A stretch of DNA of 64,000 bases from Archegozetes longisetosus (taxonomy: Eukaryota > Arthropoda > Arachnida > Sarcoptiformes > Trhypochthoniidae): positions 5,909,843 through 5,973,842 of the forward strand of contig JAEMBT020000003.1 in the NCBI GenBank assembly GCA_018873245.2, given 5' to 3'. The position numbers and the translations under genes were made by a program. Positions 27,710 through 41,500 of the stretch are shown here, piece after piece. How positions within the stretch are numbered: position 1 is the first letter of the stretch; each line of letters starts with the position of its first letter. Below the pieces are notes generated by a model that saw only the letters and a list, made by a program, of their open reading frames with translations, was not told the DNA's origin and did no database searches.

Positions 27710-30700
27710 TCAGCTTTCAATTAAACATTTGATTGTTTTTAAACAGATTTGATTTGTCTGAATAACATACCATTGAGATGGTTGTACGAATGCCAATGGT
27801 TGTATTTGTTTGATAGTATAGCTATTATCGCATATGAGACTCGCCATCGATGCTTTTCGAATCTCATTCAATTGTGCTGTTATTATGTTAATAAACAAAT
27901 GGGTTAGAATCTTATCATAAAAACAATAGTTAATATTCAATATGAGACCTTTGTTGAACGAATGTGGCATGTCTCCGTTCTCGAACCAAAATCGATCCCC
28001 CACTGAAATAGTTTCACCATTATTATAGCGGAACCACTATCATTATAATCGTTAAAATACCTTTATTTCTACGCGATTGTTCTGCCAGAATACAAGCAAA
28101 TGTAGGCCCGACCACAGCATCGGGTAAAGCCTTCTCATGATTGCCAGCAATAAATAAATCAATATCGTCGATATGTCTATCAAAAAAATAATAATAAGAT
28201 CATAGATTTGGCAAAAGTAATGGTTAAGATGTAACCTGTAGAGTTGAACCATTATTGATGCTGATCCAGATCGCATGACTTGATCTAATTCTTCGAAAGT
28301 TTGGAGTCTAGGCAAACCACAAACTTCTCTAAAATCATTATAACCTGGTAGCCCGTGATCTCTGCCTCTCTGTATGTTTAGCGATATTAAATCCATACCA
28401 AACTCAGAATTTTCCTCTTGGAACAAGTGGTTTGTAATCTAACAATAAATATAAACTTATATAATGTAAATAGAAATCTAAAGCACTAACATCTTCGGTG
28501 AAAAATTGGTCGAATGTCTGAGTTGGACGTGTTGAGTAACCATTCAAGAATTCATCGTAAGCACCTTTTCTGTATATAGAGCTCGGATTGTTGAATGAAT
28601 CCCTCAGTCGCAATGTTTGAGTGACTTGACCTTTATTATTGAGTAATTTCAAAATTCCCTGTTCAATCACAATTATCATTAGTATCGAATGTTTACTTTG
28701 ATTATATCTTTAACTAGTACATGCAAATGAGGGTTCGCTAAAAATATGAATGCTTTGAAAGTAAGTGTAAGCGAGACCTTCATTCATTATTAACTAAGCC
28801 TAACTTAAACTGAAATCTGAGCTTGATCTGCAAGAATTAGTGTGGAATAAGGCATACTGAAGCGTTTACTGTATGAAATAACTGTAAATTTACTTGAATT
28901 AGTGTATGGAATCTGTAAACAGCAGTTGCAAATTCATTGAGAACTCCAGGGTTCAAATAAGGGTCGTAATCATAGGTAAATCCTTCTGGTTTTGGTAGTA
29001 AATTAAACTCCTTCATTACTCTACGGCCTAAAGTTTAGAGAAAACATTTAAAATTTAAATTAAATTCTCATTTTAAATTGCAACATTTTATGCAATCAGA
29101 TTCAAAGAGTGACTTACCGAGAATTAATGGAAGCCATTCGTTATAAGTTATCGATTGAATCTCTGCGGCAACTATTCTTCTAGTCTCTTGGTATACTATT
29201 TCATCGGTCCAGTCTTTTAATCATTCATAAATATTATCGTTAGCTTTTTGTTAACCAAGTTTACATTATATGCAAAAGATTTGTAAAATCATTTCATTGT
29301 TGAACCAAATCAAAGTCAACTTAAAAACTATTTGGTCATTATGAGTTGTCTAGCTTTTAAGGAGATCGTCGACTTACTCGAAAACGTTCACTTTTAACAT
29401 GTTTAATAATTTGGTCTTGTTTGATATTTTAATTTTTTCATTGAATAAAAGAGTTGAAAGATTAACTTAATTATTTGATACTTATCGAAGAGAAACTGAT
29501 GTGTTCAACAATCAAATAGATTTACTTAGTTTGGTTACTACGAAACATTTTACCTGGATTCAGACTCAGTAAAACAGATGCAATTCTGTTATGTTCTCTG
29601 TTATTGAACAAAACGATTCAAGTTAATTAAATCAAAGATCATTTTTCAACAAATCAAGACAGTTATGAACAGCATTCTAAAATCATTACTGATCTCAAGC
29701 TCTAAATTTGAAATCTGTGAGTTTTAGATTGTATTTTTTATATAACTTTGTTCAATACCTGAGGAGTACATTATGAAGCATTGTTAATCCTGTTTGCTCG
29801 TTAACTCTAACGTCACCTTCAGAAGTAAATTGAATTTATTAGAACTATTTGAATAGTTTTGTGAAAATATCAATCATAATTACAATACAATACCTCCAAC
29901 AAAGCATTGCAATTGACGTTCTCTTGGAATGGCGCACTCATCTGATCTATTTTCAGTATCGAACGGTAAAAACTCCAGATTATTCACTTTACTGATTCGT
30001 AGTTTTCCTACAAATTTAATTGAAGACATTATCTTCCAAATTAGAGCTAACTAAATGCTGTGTGAATTGAATGTGAATTTAGGTTTTATTAGTCGTTTAT
30101 TTCCCTATTGTTGAGTTTGGTGCAAAGCTATGCCATTCATTGATTGTAGCCTTATTTATGCATAAGGAATAGGCGCTCATAAGAACGATTATCTAACTTA
30201 TAAGTTAAAAATATCAACAAGGGTTAATCGACTACTAAAACCTTTATTATGGAAGTCGGTGAACATTTTGATTGAAGCAAGAACTTAATTGTTGCCTTTG
30301 TTTTAATGAAACTCAATATTTGAGTAAACACAATATTTTTAAACAAAGCGCAATTAATATCATAACCATTCACGTTGATGAAGACCTACCGTATTCAAAA
30401 GATCTCAAATGCTTCGCTCGATCGTAAGTAGATCCGTAAACCTTGAAATACAAAGTTTGCTCAAAATAATCTAAATCAAAGTAATGATTCGAATTTGTGT
30501 TCATACCATTGAGGCATCGACTAACTGAGTCAAAGTATTGATCTGTTCCCTGAAACCTGTCAATTTTGAAAATGCACTGTAGAACAAAAACCATATCAAA
30601 GTATTAGTATAATACCTAAATTGCATTCATATCGAGGACCGGCAGCATTTCTCACGAAGTTGTTACAGAAGTGATTGTGTCTACTATAAAACGGATCATC

Positions 30701-32609
30701 TCTTGGAATAATAATTGGTTTGCAGGCCGGATGACGGATTTTAGTTTTTCGTCGGGCTTCTTCGTCACAACAATGCAAGCCTTGACCAGTATTTGCTGAG
30801 TAATATTTTGAATTAAGTGTTAGAAAGATAGTAGGAACTGTATGATAAATTCTTACCTCTAGTTGAGGCTGTAAGAGCCAAATCGTGGTCGATAAACTAA
30901 AATTTAAACAGAATGCTTAACATTAGACTAAAGTTGACAATTGTCGCCGCGATACATACTTGTCCCCATTGCATAACTAGCAAAGTAAACTTTTTGTCCG
31001 GTAAGTCATGATCGATAGCCAACTACACAGATAAAATAAATATCAATTATATAAAAAATCGTGTATGGTTATCAACACAGAAGCATGTATACTTTGCAAG
31101 ACACTTCTCTTGGTCCAGGTAGCGGTCCGCCATCAACAGATCTTCTAAGCTCATTGAGTCCATCTGCGTATGCCGGCGGAACTAAACGCGTGAACTGAGT
31201 CAATGATTTGCCCCAAAAAGGATATGCCAAATTATTACAACTGCCATCAATAGTTCTGTACTTTGAGTCCTTTTTACACTCAGGAATTTTGGGACAATGT
31301 CCTGATAGAGGGGTATTATATAAACTATATTTTTGTAGACCATCGCGAGCTTGTTTTGCAGTCAATTTCAGTCTTGAACATATAAAATCACAATTTTAAT
31401 CATCTAATCATTCTTAGCTAGTCTTACCTCTTTGCAATCTGCAAAGTTGTTTCTAAAGCAACCAAACCGTCTTTTGAAATTCGTCTGATTTCTGGATCAT
31501 CGGGTCCGAAGAAGGCCTGGTGATAGCTCTCCATTGTATTACTTCTTTGAAAGAATCCTTTAGGTAATAATCAAATATGAGAGTCGAATTTGATTTGTTA
31601 TACTAAATAAGAAATACCTGAACTGATTAGTTCTCTTTCGACGTCCAGTTGTCTTCTTATGATTTTTCTGCCATCTTCAGCCGCTCTGCTTATTATGGTT
31701 CTATCGATGTCTAGCTCAATGACAGGTTCAATAGGAACAGGAATCCTAATGGGAACTTCAAACAAAAGCTTTATATTAACAATCATTACTTCAACATCAG
31801 ATACAATTCATATTGCATTAAACTATTAGCATTTCTCATATAATTTATAAACTTTTAACTAGCTTCTTCTTCACACAATGTTAAGATCAAAATGTGAGTA
31901 AGGCAAAGCTAGAACTAAATTTATATTTTACTGACAGTCACACTGGCAGATCAGTGAAAATGTAATGGACTTGTTTAAGTTATGTTGAAAAGCTTGAGCC
32001 GACTTACTGTACGGAACAGCTGGTTCTCTTATATAGTACACAGGACAACATATTCCTACTATTCCACTCGCTTGTTTGCATCGATTGTCAAGATATTGTG
32101 CAATATTGTCATATTGACTGAAACAATAAGCTGGTGGCCGACAGAGTCCATCGATTCCTTCAGTTGTCTTACATGGTGAATATTCTAAATCGATGATTGA
32201 TGGAGCCGGTTCTGTAAGTGTAGAGACTATATCTGTATACTTATTTTATCAAAGTAGCTTACCATATGGATTGACGTATTTAGCTCCAGTCTTGCCTCCA
32301 CGAATTTTGCCTTTGATTTCATTAAGTTTAAAGAAATGTTTCAAATTTAATTTGAATTGTCTACAAACCGATAAGTTAACATTAGTTAATAAGCTAAAAT
32401 ATCTTACACGGGCCACGATAAATAACTCCTCCTTTGAAATACTGGCAGCTTTTCTTCCTAGGTCTAAAAAATCCAGCACCTATAACAGTGTACAGTTAGC
32501 TTTAGAAGTACGTACTGCCTATAAATTATTGCAACTTACTTGACGTTTGTAACTCAATTAGTGTCAGTAACAATATTATAACAACTGATTTCTCCAGTAT
32601 CTTTAGCAT
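27710..32609 (-). CDS. Secreted heme peroxidase with N-terminal CLIP domain
   Basis: Twenty-two exons: 32609-32540, 32479-32408, 32310-32263, 32211-32008, 31755-31618, 31557-31428, 31372-31093, 31022-30960, 30896-30857, 30795-30616, 30556-30507, 30441-30390, 30007-29894, 29816-29759, 29597-29554, 29213-29118, 29027-28894, 28658-28491, 28438-28236, 28176-28061, 28002-27949, 27876-27710, giving 826 residues. A signal peptide ([20 protein letters not shown]) precedes a six-Cys CLIP-like domain (C77, C87, C93, C108, C118-C119). The animal peroxidase fold has the distal site MQWGQFIDHDL (His339), catalytic [12 protein letters not shown], proximal FATAVYRFH (His587) and [17 protein letters not shown]. 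Chorion peroxidases and peroxinectin-like enzymes cross-link matrix or act in immunity. It is encoded between CLIP-protease genes on the same strand. The last exon is uncertain: I used the first in-frame stop. Confidence 0.88.
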
Positions 32610-33474
32610 TTCTAACCTTGTTGTTTGTTTAATTAAACAATGAAGTTGTTAAAGTTAGTTAGTCCAACTCATGTAAGTCAATCACTAACTGATTGATAGA
32701 TTCAAATTTTTTCCTTTTTGTGATTCTAAAGCGACAAAAGGAAACGACGAAAACGCTTGATTTTCTGTTGAATTTTAAATATTTAATTTGAACTCATCCG
32801 TGACTACTCAGACATGCTTTATTATAAAAAAGTTAAATAAATATCTGTTAAGATAGAAATGATTTTTAGTTAGGATCTCTTTAAGAATTTCAGCTAACTT
32901 GAATAAACTATACCTCTCTATGACTGTCGGATTAAAGCTTACGGGCAAATTCTGTATTGTTGTTAAATATAGTTAATGCAAACATAACTGATATAGTTAA
33001 ACATTTTAGGGCCTGTTATGCATTGTAAAGTTGTAATAGAAGACTGAAACAACTTATTTTGGCGACATATCCTTTTGAAACACCAACGTAATTAAAAAAG
33101 GCAACTAGAGTTCATTTCTAACAAACCTAACAAACGTAATTATAAACTAATTTTTCAACTCAAGTGTTATAAAAATTGAAAATTTCATGTTATTTAAGTT
33201 GTTTCTGTATAATAAAGGATGCGTAGGCTTAATTTTGAACGAAGTTATAATAAAAAGTGAATGATGAGTGGATCTGCTTGTTTACTAGTTTGTTAGGCAA
33301 AGAACAACCAGAATTGCCAACTTAAGAATCTTGAGAACCTTCAACTTATCAACCTTAACAATTCCTAAATTAATCATTTGAACATGATTTCTACGTGAAA
33401 AATTTGGCATTTATTTTAATTATCATTTTAATACATTATAACAATTTTTACAACAAATATACAATTAATTTATA
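32610..33474. other. Peroxidase upstream region / CLIP protease 3' flank
   Basis: 865 bases of AT-rich spacer. It should hold the peroxidase promoter. No ORF or clear motif was seen. Confidence 0.45.
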
Positions 33475-36269
33475 TTATTTAATATTGTTTTCGATCCAAT
33501 CAACATATTCCGTTACCCTGAATATAATAAATTATTAAAAATCAATTATTAGAAACATAACAACTATCGATCTATCACTTTAAAATTGTAGCGTTTAAAA
33601 AATCAATTCGATTCCGAGATTCAGTGTTAATTTTGAGCTATTATTCGCAGGGGCTGTGGGGTCACTGTAAGGGTTTCTAATAATAATCAAGCAAAGGACA
33701 GATTTGAAAGAGTTGATGCGATTGTTTGTGTTTCTTGAATCACATTTTCTATGCACTATTTGGTTATGTATAGCACGGAATATAACATTAGTAGAAAATT
33801 TTCAAATAGCGTCCAAAATGTGTTCAATTAGCACAAACTTGGAAATCAAAAGATCTGAAAATGCAGAGTAACTAATTTTTAATACTAAAACCAACCTCGT
33901 ATATACTCCTGGATATCCAGGTTGTGCACACCGATTGCCAAAAGAGACTTAAAAATTGAAATATTATTAAAATGAATTATAAATATGAAAACTGCAGTGG
34001 AACGCTTACCGATTCCATATATCGTCCATCTCCTATTCATATCTGAAAGCATGAGTGGACTGCCAGAGTCACCCTATAATCAAGACATGTCTCATAGTAA
34101 AAACGAAAGGTGACCAAAATGTCATGTGTATACCTGACACGCATCTTTTCCTCCTTCAACATAACCCGCACAAAGAAAGTTTTTATTAATAGGTTGAAAA
34201 TATCTTTTATCACACTCATTATTGTCCCAAATAGGCATTGAAACTTGTTGTAAAACGCCACTTCCGGGACCACCGTATTGTATTGTTCCCCAACCGACCA
34301 CCTGTTCAATTATACATCAATACAACTTATTCATTTTACTCTAAATTTCTTATAAACTAGTTCTTCCTAACCGTTGCCATATATCCGACCAGATCCTTAG
34401 TTCTCTCTTGGACAGTTGGTAGACATATGGGACCTATGTCTTCCGTGTACTTCACTTTATCGTTTAATTTGATAAGACCGATATCATTGAAAAATCCATG
34501 TCTTTGGAACTTTGGATGTTGTTTTACTGATGCAACGCCAAATTCAATGGGTTTTGAGTGGTCGTCGTCGCGGTATAAGTGATGATCTCCTAATCTTACA
34601 GTCAGTTGACTCGCACGATATCTGAATAGTTCAAAAATTGTATCAATAAAACGTGTTTACCTTGTTTTAAGGATCTCTCACTTATTTCCTTTGTGGTCAG
34701 AAAGACAATGAGCAGCAGTTAAGATCTGAAAAACAATTCAAATCTCATAAAATCTTAATATTTAACAGTCAAACAAAACTTTCCAATAGAAACACTTTGC
34801 GAATCAAGTAAAATGCTAATTTCACCTGAAGTGACTTTCAACTATAAATTCTAACTTATGGTATGCCTTAAGACTTATTGCCTATATAGAAGTTTGATTT
34901 ATGACTTGATTGTAATGTTTATTGAAAGTTTGTTATTTGTTTCTCAAATAAGTTGCAATATTTGAAAAGTTTACAACAATTGTAGAAAACAATTCAAATT
35001 GTTTTCAAAGGAAACTTTATTTTGTGTGTGTACTTCCAAGTAACTTATCCGTTATGTTAAATTTAGTATGTTTCAACATAGATACACAACAAGACTCACG
35101 TAGTTCTCAGTAATAAGCGCTCCCCCACACCAGAATTCCCGTCCTTTGACATTATCGAGAAATATGGCAGCCTATGAATGATTAGGTGATAAATAAATAG
35201 AATAATTGCAATGACATTGGTTAGAAAAACATACAATCCAAGGCCATTGACCAGGTCTAGCATCAAAACCCCCTACAATGCGCGCATCACGACCTGATTG
35301 CCCACATTCTGAAAGTTAATAATGCAAGTGAAATAACATGAAAAGTCTAAAAACCACCTTTTCATAGACTCACTTGATTTTGAGATCACATTTGTTGAGC
35401 TGCCAGTAATAGTTCTGTTTACTTCAATAAAATCTGGCTTTAATGTCTGATCATGTGGTGGTTTCGAAGTCGAATGCGAGCCCCAATGAGGTCTTGAATG
35501 AGTTGGCTTTATGGTTGTCACAATACTCGTCGAAATACTGATCGGCCTTTTTGTCGGCTTATTCGATGCTAATAACGGAGTTGTAGACAGAGTTGTTGTA
35601 GTCGTTGAAGATGGAGTTGCCGTCAATGTTGATGTTGATGTTGATGCTGATGTTGATGTTGTCGGGAGTTTAGTGTTTAATACTGTTGCCTAAATGAAAA
35701 ACTTAGGTTTAGATTGTTTGAAACTTAGAATTTTTAACCATAAACTCACTGGTGTGGTCACAGAATTTGCCGATGTCTGACTTACGATAGGACAACAAAC
35801 TCCAGGAAATAATAGATTACGGAAACAAACAGATTGTCTCAGTAATGACAAGTCAAATATTAAATAAATACATCTTCTAATATCACTGCATTCTCCCGAA
35901 GCCCCAAACGGTGTGCGACAATAGTTAACATTAGTGAGCGCTGCAAAGTTTGAAAAAATATTTCCAATTGAGCTCGAATTGAATCTGTTTGGCACAAACC
36001 CTATTCAATGTGCGAAATATAAATCTGTGCAAATAGTTTCTAAGTGCAACCAAAAGTTTCTTTTTCTACTATAGAAAACTAAATTTTACTTCACTGACAT
36101 CCTTGTTTTCCTATTTTTTGGTCAGAAGCTTGAGATAATGATAATGATATTGCACTCCAAATTGAAACAACTACTATCCATTTACGCACTACATTCACAA
36201 TCTATCATATATTCATAAGTTAGAAATGATTGATTTTGACAAATTTCAGATAACTCGATGACTTACCAT
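33475..36269 (-). CDS. CLIP-domain serine protease
   Basis: Twelve coding exons: 36269-36267 (ATG only), 36201-36095, 35984-35750, 35689-35374, 35308-35235, 35171-35100, 34725-34682, 34621-34372, 34301-34134, 34073-34010, 33947-33896, 33517-33475, giving 475 residues. The signal is [21 protein letters not shown] domain spans Cys59-Cys101 (C59, C69, C75, C90, C100-C101). A Thr/Ser-rich linker follows, then the S1 domain from RIVGG (Ile231) with His275, Asp330 and Ser426; KDAC predicts trypsin-like cleavage. The active-site loop reads GDSGSP instead of GDSGGP. Such proteases act in clotting, Toll and prophenoloxidase cascades; which one applies here is not readable. The ATG-only first exon rests on a clean GTAAGT donor and phase, and it is the least certain part. 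Confidence 0.83.
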
Positions 36270-38537
36270 GACTCAAGTCGAAATATGGCCAGTTTTGAAG
36301 TGTTTCTAAGCAGAACTTTCTTTGAAAATTTCATAAAATCATAAAACACTATTTGAAAAGTAAACTAAAGTTCACCGAAAAATCATTATTAGTTTAATAT
36401 TTTGAGAAACAAAACTTATGCAAATAACTTGAAAGTTATCTTGAATACATGCTGAAAATTGGTTTATGGCGAAGGAAAGAGCGATTGCATGACTGAGAAT
36501 AAAACTTTTGAGTCTTAAATTTAACTTTTCGTGTTATGACAACTTTTTCGGCAATTCAGTCTGAGTGACCTGATTTGGTACTAATTCTCCGCCTAACGAA
36601 CGACCTCAATAAGAGTTTACATGAGGTTGAGGTGCTAATTGATATCATAAAAGATGATAGTGCAAAAGAGGAGTTTACCACTCCTTGAGTCTTTCATGTT
36701 CGACAGTGAGTGAAATTCGACATTAACTCATATTATTCCGTGTTTTGTTATGCAGCAAAATATTGTTTTCAAGCACATAAGCAGAGCGTTTGACCTTACA
36801 ATAGGTAATCTTATAATAAAGAAGATAAAACAGGTATTTCTAATAAACAATTTGTTATAAATATTAGATCTCAATGCTAATACACGCTTCGATATAACCT
36901 TAATAATACATCGTTTCTTCTCCAACTCTACTTTTTCTTTAGTATTTTCTATTGTTTCATTTACCTAAACTTAATCCCCTTAAGTCTTGTTTCTTTGCAC
37001 TCTAGGATTCGGTCTAATTCACTGGAGATTGCATTTTTCATGCTATTGCAGTCTTGGGATTTCCAAACAAAATTTAGTTCATGTCAGAGAAATTTCAATA
37101 TTATTTATATATACTAGAAATGAATTAATTATGTAAATATGTTTGAGAGCAAACTTGTTTTAGAAAGAAAGATATTGCACAGTAATTAAGTCGTAAAGAG
37201 TACAACCTTTTTCTTTGAAGTGAAGTTTCTAACAACTACAAACAATTCTAACTTTTTCCTAAACCAAATATGAACCAGTGATCTACATCTGTAATAGATT
37301 TGAGATTTAAAATAGGAAATCAAAATATCATATCTGTAATACATTTTTTAACATACGAAATTGAGATCATAAAAATTTGTATAACAATACTTGTTTTTTC
37401 AGCCAAATACTTTCTATCTAAGCAAGACTATCTTGAAGACCATCAAAGATTTAATGAAATCAGTTAAGATTTGATAAAGAAATGAAAATAAAACGGAGTA
37501 TACTTATTGTTGTCCTTTTTCAATAATCACCATAATGCAGTGGACGCGTGATCAGGAGTGTGAACGGTCCAAGAAAGTTATTTTTAAGATGCTATTAATT
37601 TGCTGGGTATTACTCGCGACTGTCACACAATTATTGACATTAATTACAATTTTATTTAGTGTTGAAAGCTTTTCAATAACCTAAAATTTGTTTCTCATGA
37701 TTTGATTTCGAACAGTTTCTATAATGAATAGCATCAGACATTTTTGTTTTTTAACTTCAATTTTATTAATTTTGATACGAACCTAAGTGTTGAATGTTAT
37801 TATATTTAAGCTTTTTAGATTAGGTCAAATTTTGTTTACAGATTTACAGATAAATTAATTTTTACAATAGGAAAATTGATTATCTATCAATCTATCTTTT
37901 AAGTTAACACTAATGAATAACTTATTAATAAATATTTTGATTACTATTAATTTCATGTCTTATCAAAAGTAATGAGAAACCATTATATTCGAAGTATAAT
38001 ACAACTAAACTTATAGAAGATACCTTTAATCACAACAGAAAATTGAGACCATATCACCGAAATTAATTTTTTTACTTTAAACTTGTCGTCTATACACTTA
38101 AGCATATAGTTTAAATGATTATTTTAAATAATTAGAAGAAGCATCAATGTGAATAGAGTTCAATTGTGATGGCATGCATATTCATTTGCAGCACTATTTG
38201 TCCAAATATTTCTATCTTTCATCTAAATCTTATATTATTCAAAATCATTAATTTCTTATTTTGTCAAATTCCTTAACTTTCATTAATTACTCCTGTGATC
38301 AGTTTGAACCAAATTAATTTGTCTCTTTGAAATTGAGACATTTTTACTTGAAGACTCAATTGTAGGTGTCAACATTCTAATTTGAAGTGAATTACATATA
38401 TATTTTGAACCCCTAAATAACATACTTATGGTTAGAAGCTTTCTCTAATTTAGAATTAATATGAAACCACTCTCTCAAAAATGACTGCAAACGAACAAAT
38501 TTGTATTGAGATAAAATAATTGAACATATTGAATTGA
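36270..38537. other. Intergenic region, CLIP protease to masquerade
   Basis: 2.27 kb, AT-rich, without credible ORFs. The 65-codon minus frame near 36728-36925 lacks recognisable features. Nothing else was seen. Confidence 0.5.
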
Positions 38538-41500
38538 CTATTGATTATTGACACTAATAATCTGATTAATCCAACCAACGAATGCAGAGACCTTAACATA
38601 CACTCCAGGAACTCCACTCCTTCCGCATCCGAAACCTATGGATCAGAGAGTTTACAACGGAGTTACTAAAATGCAAACGTCACCACGATTGCCGGCACTC
38701 AGGAGGCTCGCTCACGATGTCTTAAACGGAAACCAGAGTAACTAAAAGTTTAAGGGCAGCGGTCAATTATTGCCTAATTAAGTTATATCTAATATAACCA
38801 TTTAATCATTGGTTTAACACATTGAGGGGTCGCCTATAATGTCATCAAATGATATTTGTGACGCTTCAATCAGTCAAACCAATCATTTAATTTACTCAAT
38901 ACAATCTGAGTCAATTGTTCTGACCATTATGACCTTTATGACCATATGATTCTATGACTCAAATTGTTCTAAGTAAACAAAATGATTGATTGGCTTGACT
39001 GATTGAAGCGTCACAAATATCACCTTGTGATGTAAGAATAGGCGACACTTCAAATGTGTTAAACCAATGATTAAACTGTTTTATAAGATATAACTTAATT
39101 ATGCAATAATTGACCGCTGCCCTCAAATATAGTCTCAAGCTTCTAGTTACTCTTGTTTCCGTTTAATACAGTATCAGTACCTCAGTGCAGGCAATCGCTG
39201 TAATGTAAAGATATAAATATTCTTATATTGAGATATATACTCGACTTATAGTTTGATATATAGAAAGGTTTGAATACCAAAACAATAAAAAATTTGAACT
39301 AAGCATTTAAAAGAAATGGATATTTGTAAACATACCCCATGATACTAATCCTGTCAACTCGTAATAGCCATCAACCTCACAGGTCAATCCTGACCCGCCG
39401 TCCCCTTGACACGCATCATTGCCTTCATCACCACCAGCACAAAAACTGCTGGCCGGCAGTATAAATAATTTTTCAGTGACAGAATTTATTTTGATAGTGC
39501 ATTCTTGATCGTCGACAACAGGAACAGTTGCTTCACGTACTTTTAAGGCAATCGGACCCGCTTTCGGTATATAAAAAGGCATTCAAGTACAGTATAACAA
39601 AAAGTCAATTAAAACTATAGTTCATATGACTTACACTCCTCTTTATACCCATATCCTGTAACAGTACATCTTTTCCCCGGCTTCCTCTTTGATCCTCTTG
39701 CGGGCAAACAGACTAAACAAACGGCTTCGTTCAGCTCGACTGGAGATTGTAACTTCAGTAATGCTATGTCTATTCATTATGAAAGCAATAATTAACTTTC
39801 CAATCAAATAACTGGTAGGAGTTTGTGAAGGGTTTTTAAAAACTTGTATTAAAACTAACTTCTCTCTGATAGCTATGGAAGAATGAGTCTGAATGAGAAT
39901 GAATCTTATTCGCAAACGGTCTTGTTAAATATATAAAATGTGGCATCTAATCAATGCGATTGAATGTATCTAATGAAATATCACACTCTATACTCTAAAA
40001 CATCAAATCTGTATGCACATAAATCACCATTGATTTCTGTAAAATCAGCTCGAATCTCTAATAAAAACAGTTTCTCCTATTTTCAATTCAACAATTCAAT
40101 TTTGTTTATCTCTATTAACTATTTCATCTAAGATTGTGAACCGCACTTTTGACTACACTGTTCCAGGTGCTCGCTCGTGCAATAATATACATAACTTTAA
40201 TCTTTAATAACCTATGCTTAAACTGCAAATTATATGCTAAAAGTCCTACTTAAGCTTAAAAAGTGATAGGATGAAGAGTTTTATAAAACTAATTAATACC
40301 ATTGTCCAAAGTCTGGCCATTATGATTGTGATGTATGTAAGTGGTGCTGACACGCTGTGTTTGTGCACCTCTGCTTCCCATTTGGCTGGTCAAATCATAG
40401 TCTCCAGCTCTCACGTAAATGGTATCACCATTTCTTACTAAACTGAAATAATACGTGTTCTTCATTATTCATTATATTTTAAATTATTAGTATTTATTTA
40501 CTTACTTTGTTACACAATGTGCAGCCGTTAGAACCCATTGAGCCCCTATTAGAGCACCGCCACACAGATATTGATTTTGACTATTGATCAGTGCAACCTG
40601 TAAATAAAATATTTAAAACAGGTCTAATTTAACAAAGCTTTATGCAAATCTATCTATAAAATATCATAAATTGTTAACTAATCTTGAAAGTTGAATGAGA
40701 AGACTATATCATTTCTTAACAAACGATGCATACCTGCCAACACCACTCTCCTGGATAAGAGTCACTTCCTCCAACGACTCTCGGCGTTTCTTTACGTTGA
40801 GTTCCTTTTATGCCACACATGTAGGGGTTAGGCCTTTTCGGTGGTAGTGCTAAAAAATTCATTAGTACATTGATTATATAGCTAACCCTTTGAATATTCA
40901 CTATTTGAAGCTTGGGTTTCTATAGACTTACGTTTAATGGGTGAGTCGTCATAAGCAGTAGTTTTGTTGACAAGAGTTTGTATCTTCCACACACCATTAT
41001 TAGCCAATACATTAGCTTCAAAAGCTTGAATATCAGACATAGGAGCACAACATACTTGACCACCTTTAGCGCATTGAAATTTCGGGTAAATTGCATTTCC
41101 TCCGAAACACGTGAACCTAAAATTTTAGTCATATTTTCGTATTTTGAATGGTTCAAGTTTTTAATCAAAATACCTGAACATCGGTGCAATACATGGTCCC
41201 GGACAGAAGGGTGGGCCACCTAGAGGTCTGAAAATTACTGATTTATTATCTTGCTTAGAATCTTCATCAACAGGATTCCTATCTGGCACGGGAGGTGGCA
41301 TTTCGGGTGGCAGTTCTTGTTTAGGTACTGAAGGTGGTGGAAACAGAGGAGGAGGGGGAGGAGGAAGAGGCTTGACAGCTGGAGGACTCTGAGGTGGTAT
41401 GAACGGAAGACCGCCGATTAGTGTATGAGATATTGGTGTTTCAGGACCATACAGTAATGATGGTATCGGTTTGTTGGCCGGAAATATAATCGGGCGATAG

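Noticed and set aside
30370-30594. Continuous minus-strand ORF as a single peroxidase exon
   Set aside because: The conserved REQIN...VDASM and [15 protein letters not shown] segments are in two frames separated by a GT-AG intron (30506-30442).
34037-34309. 90-codon minus-strand ORF running through protease exons
   Set aside because: Different frame from the S1 exon 34301-34134; the protease reading gives VVGWGT and [13 protein letters not shown] with correct splice sites.
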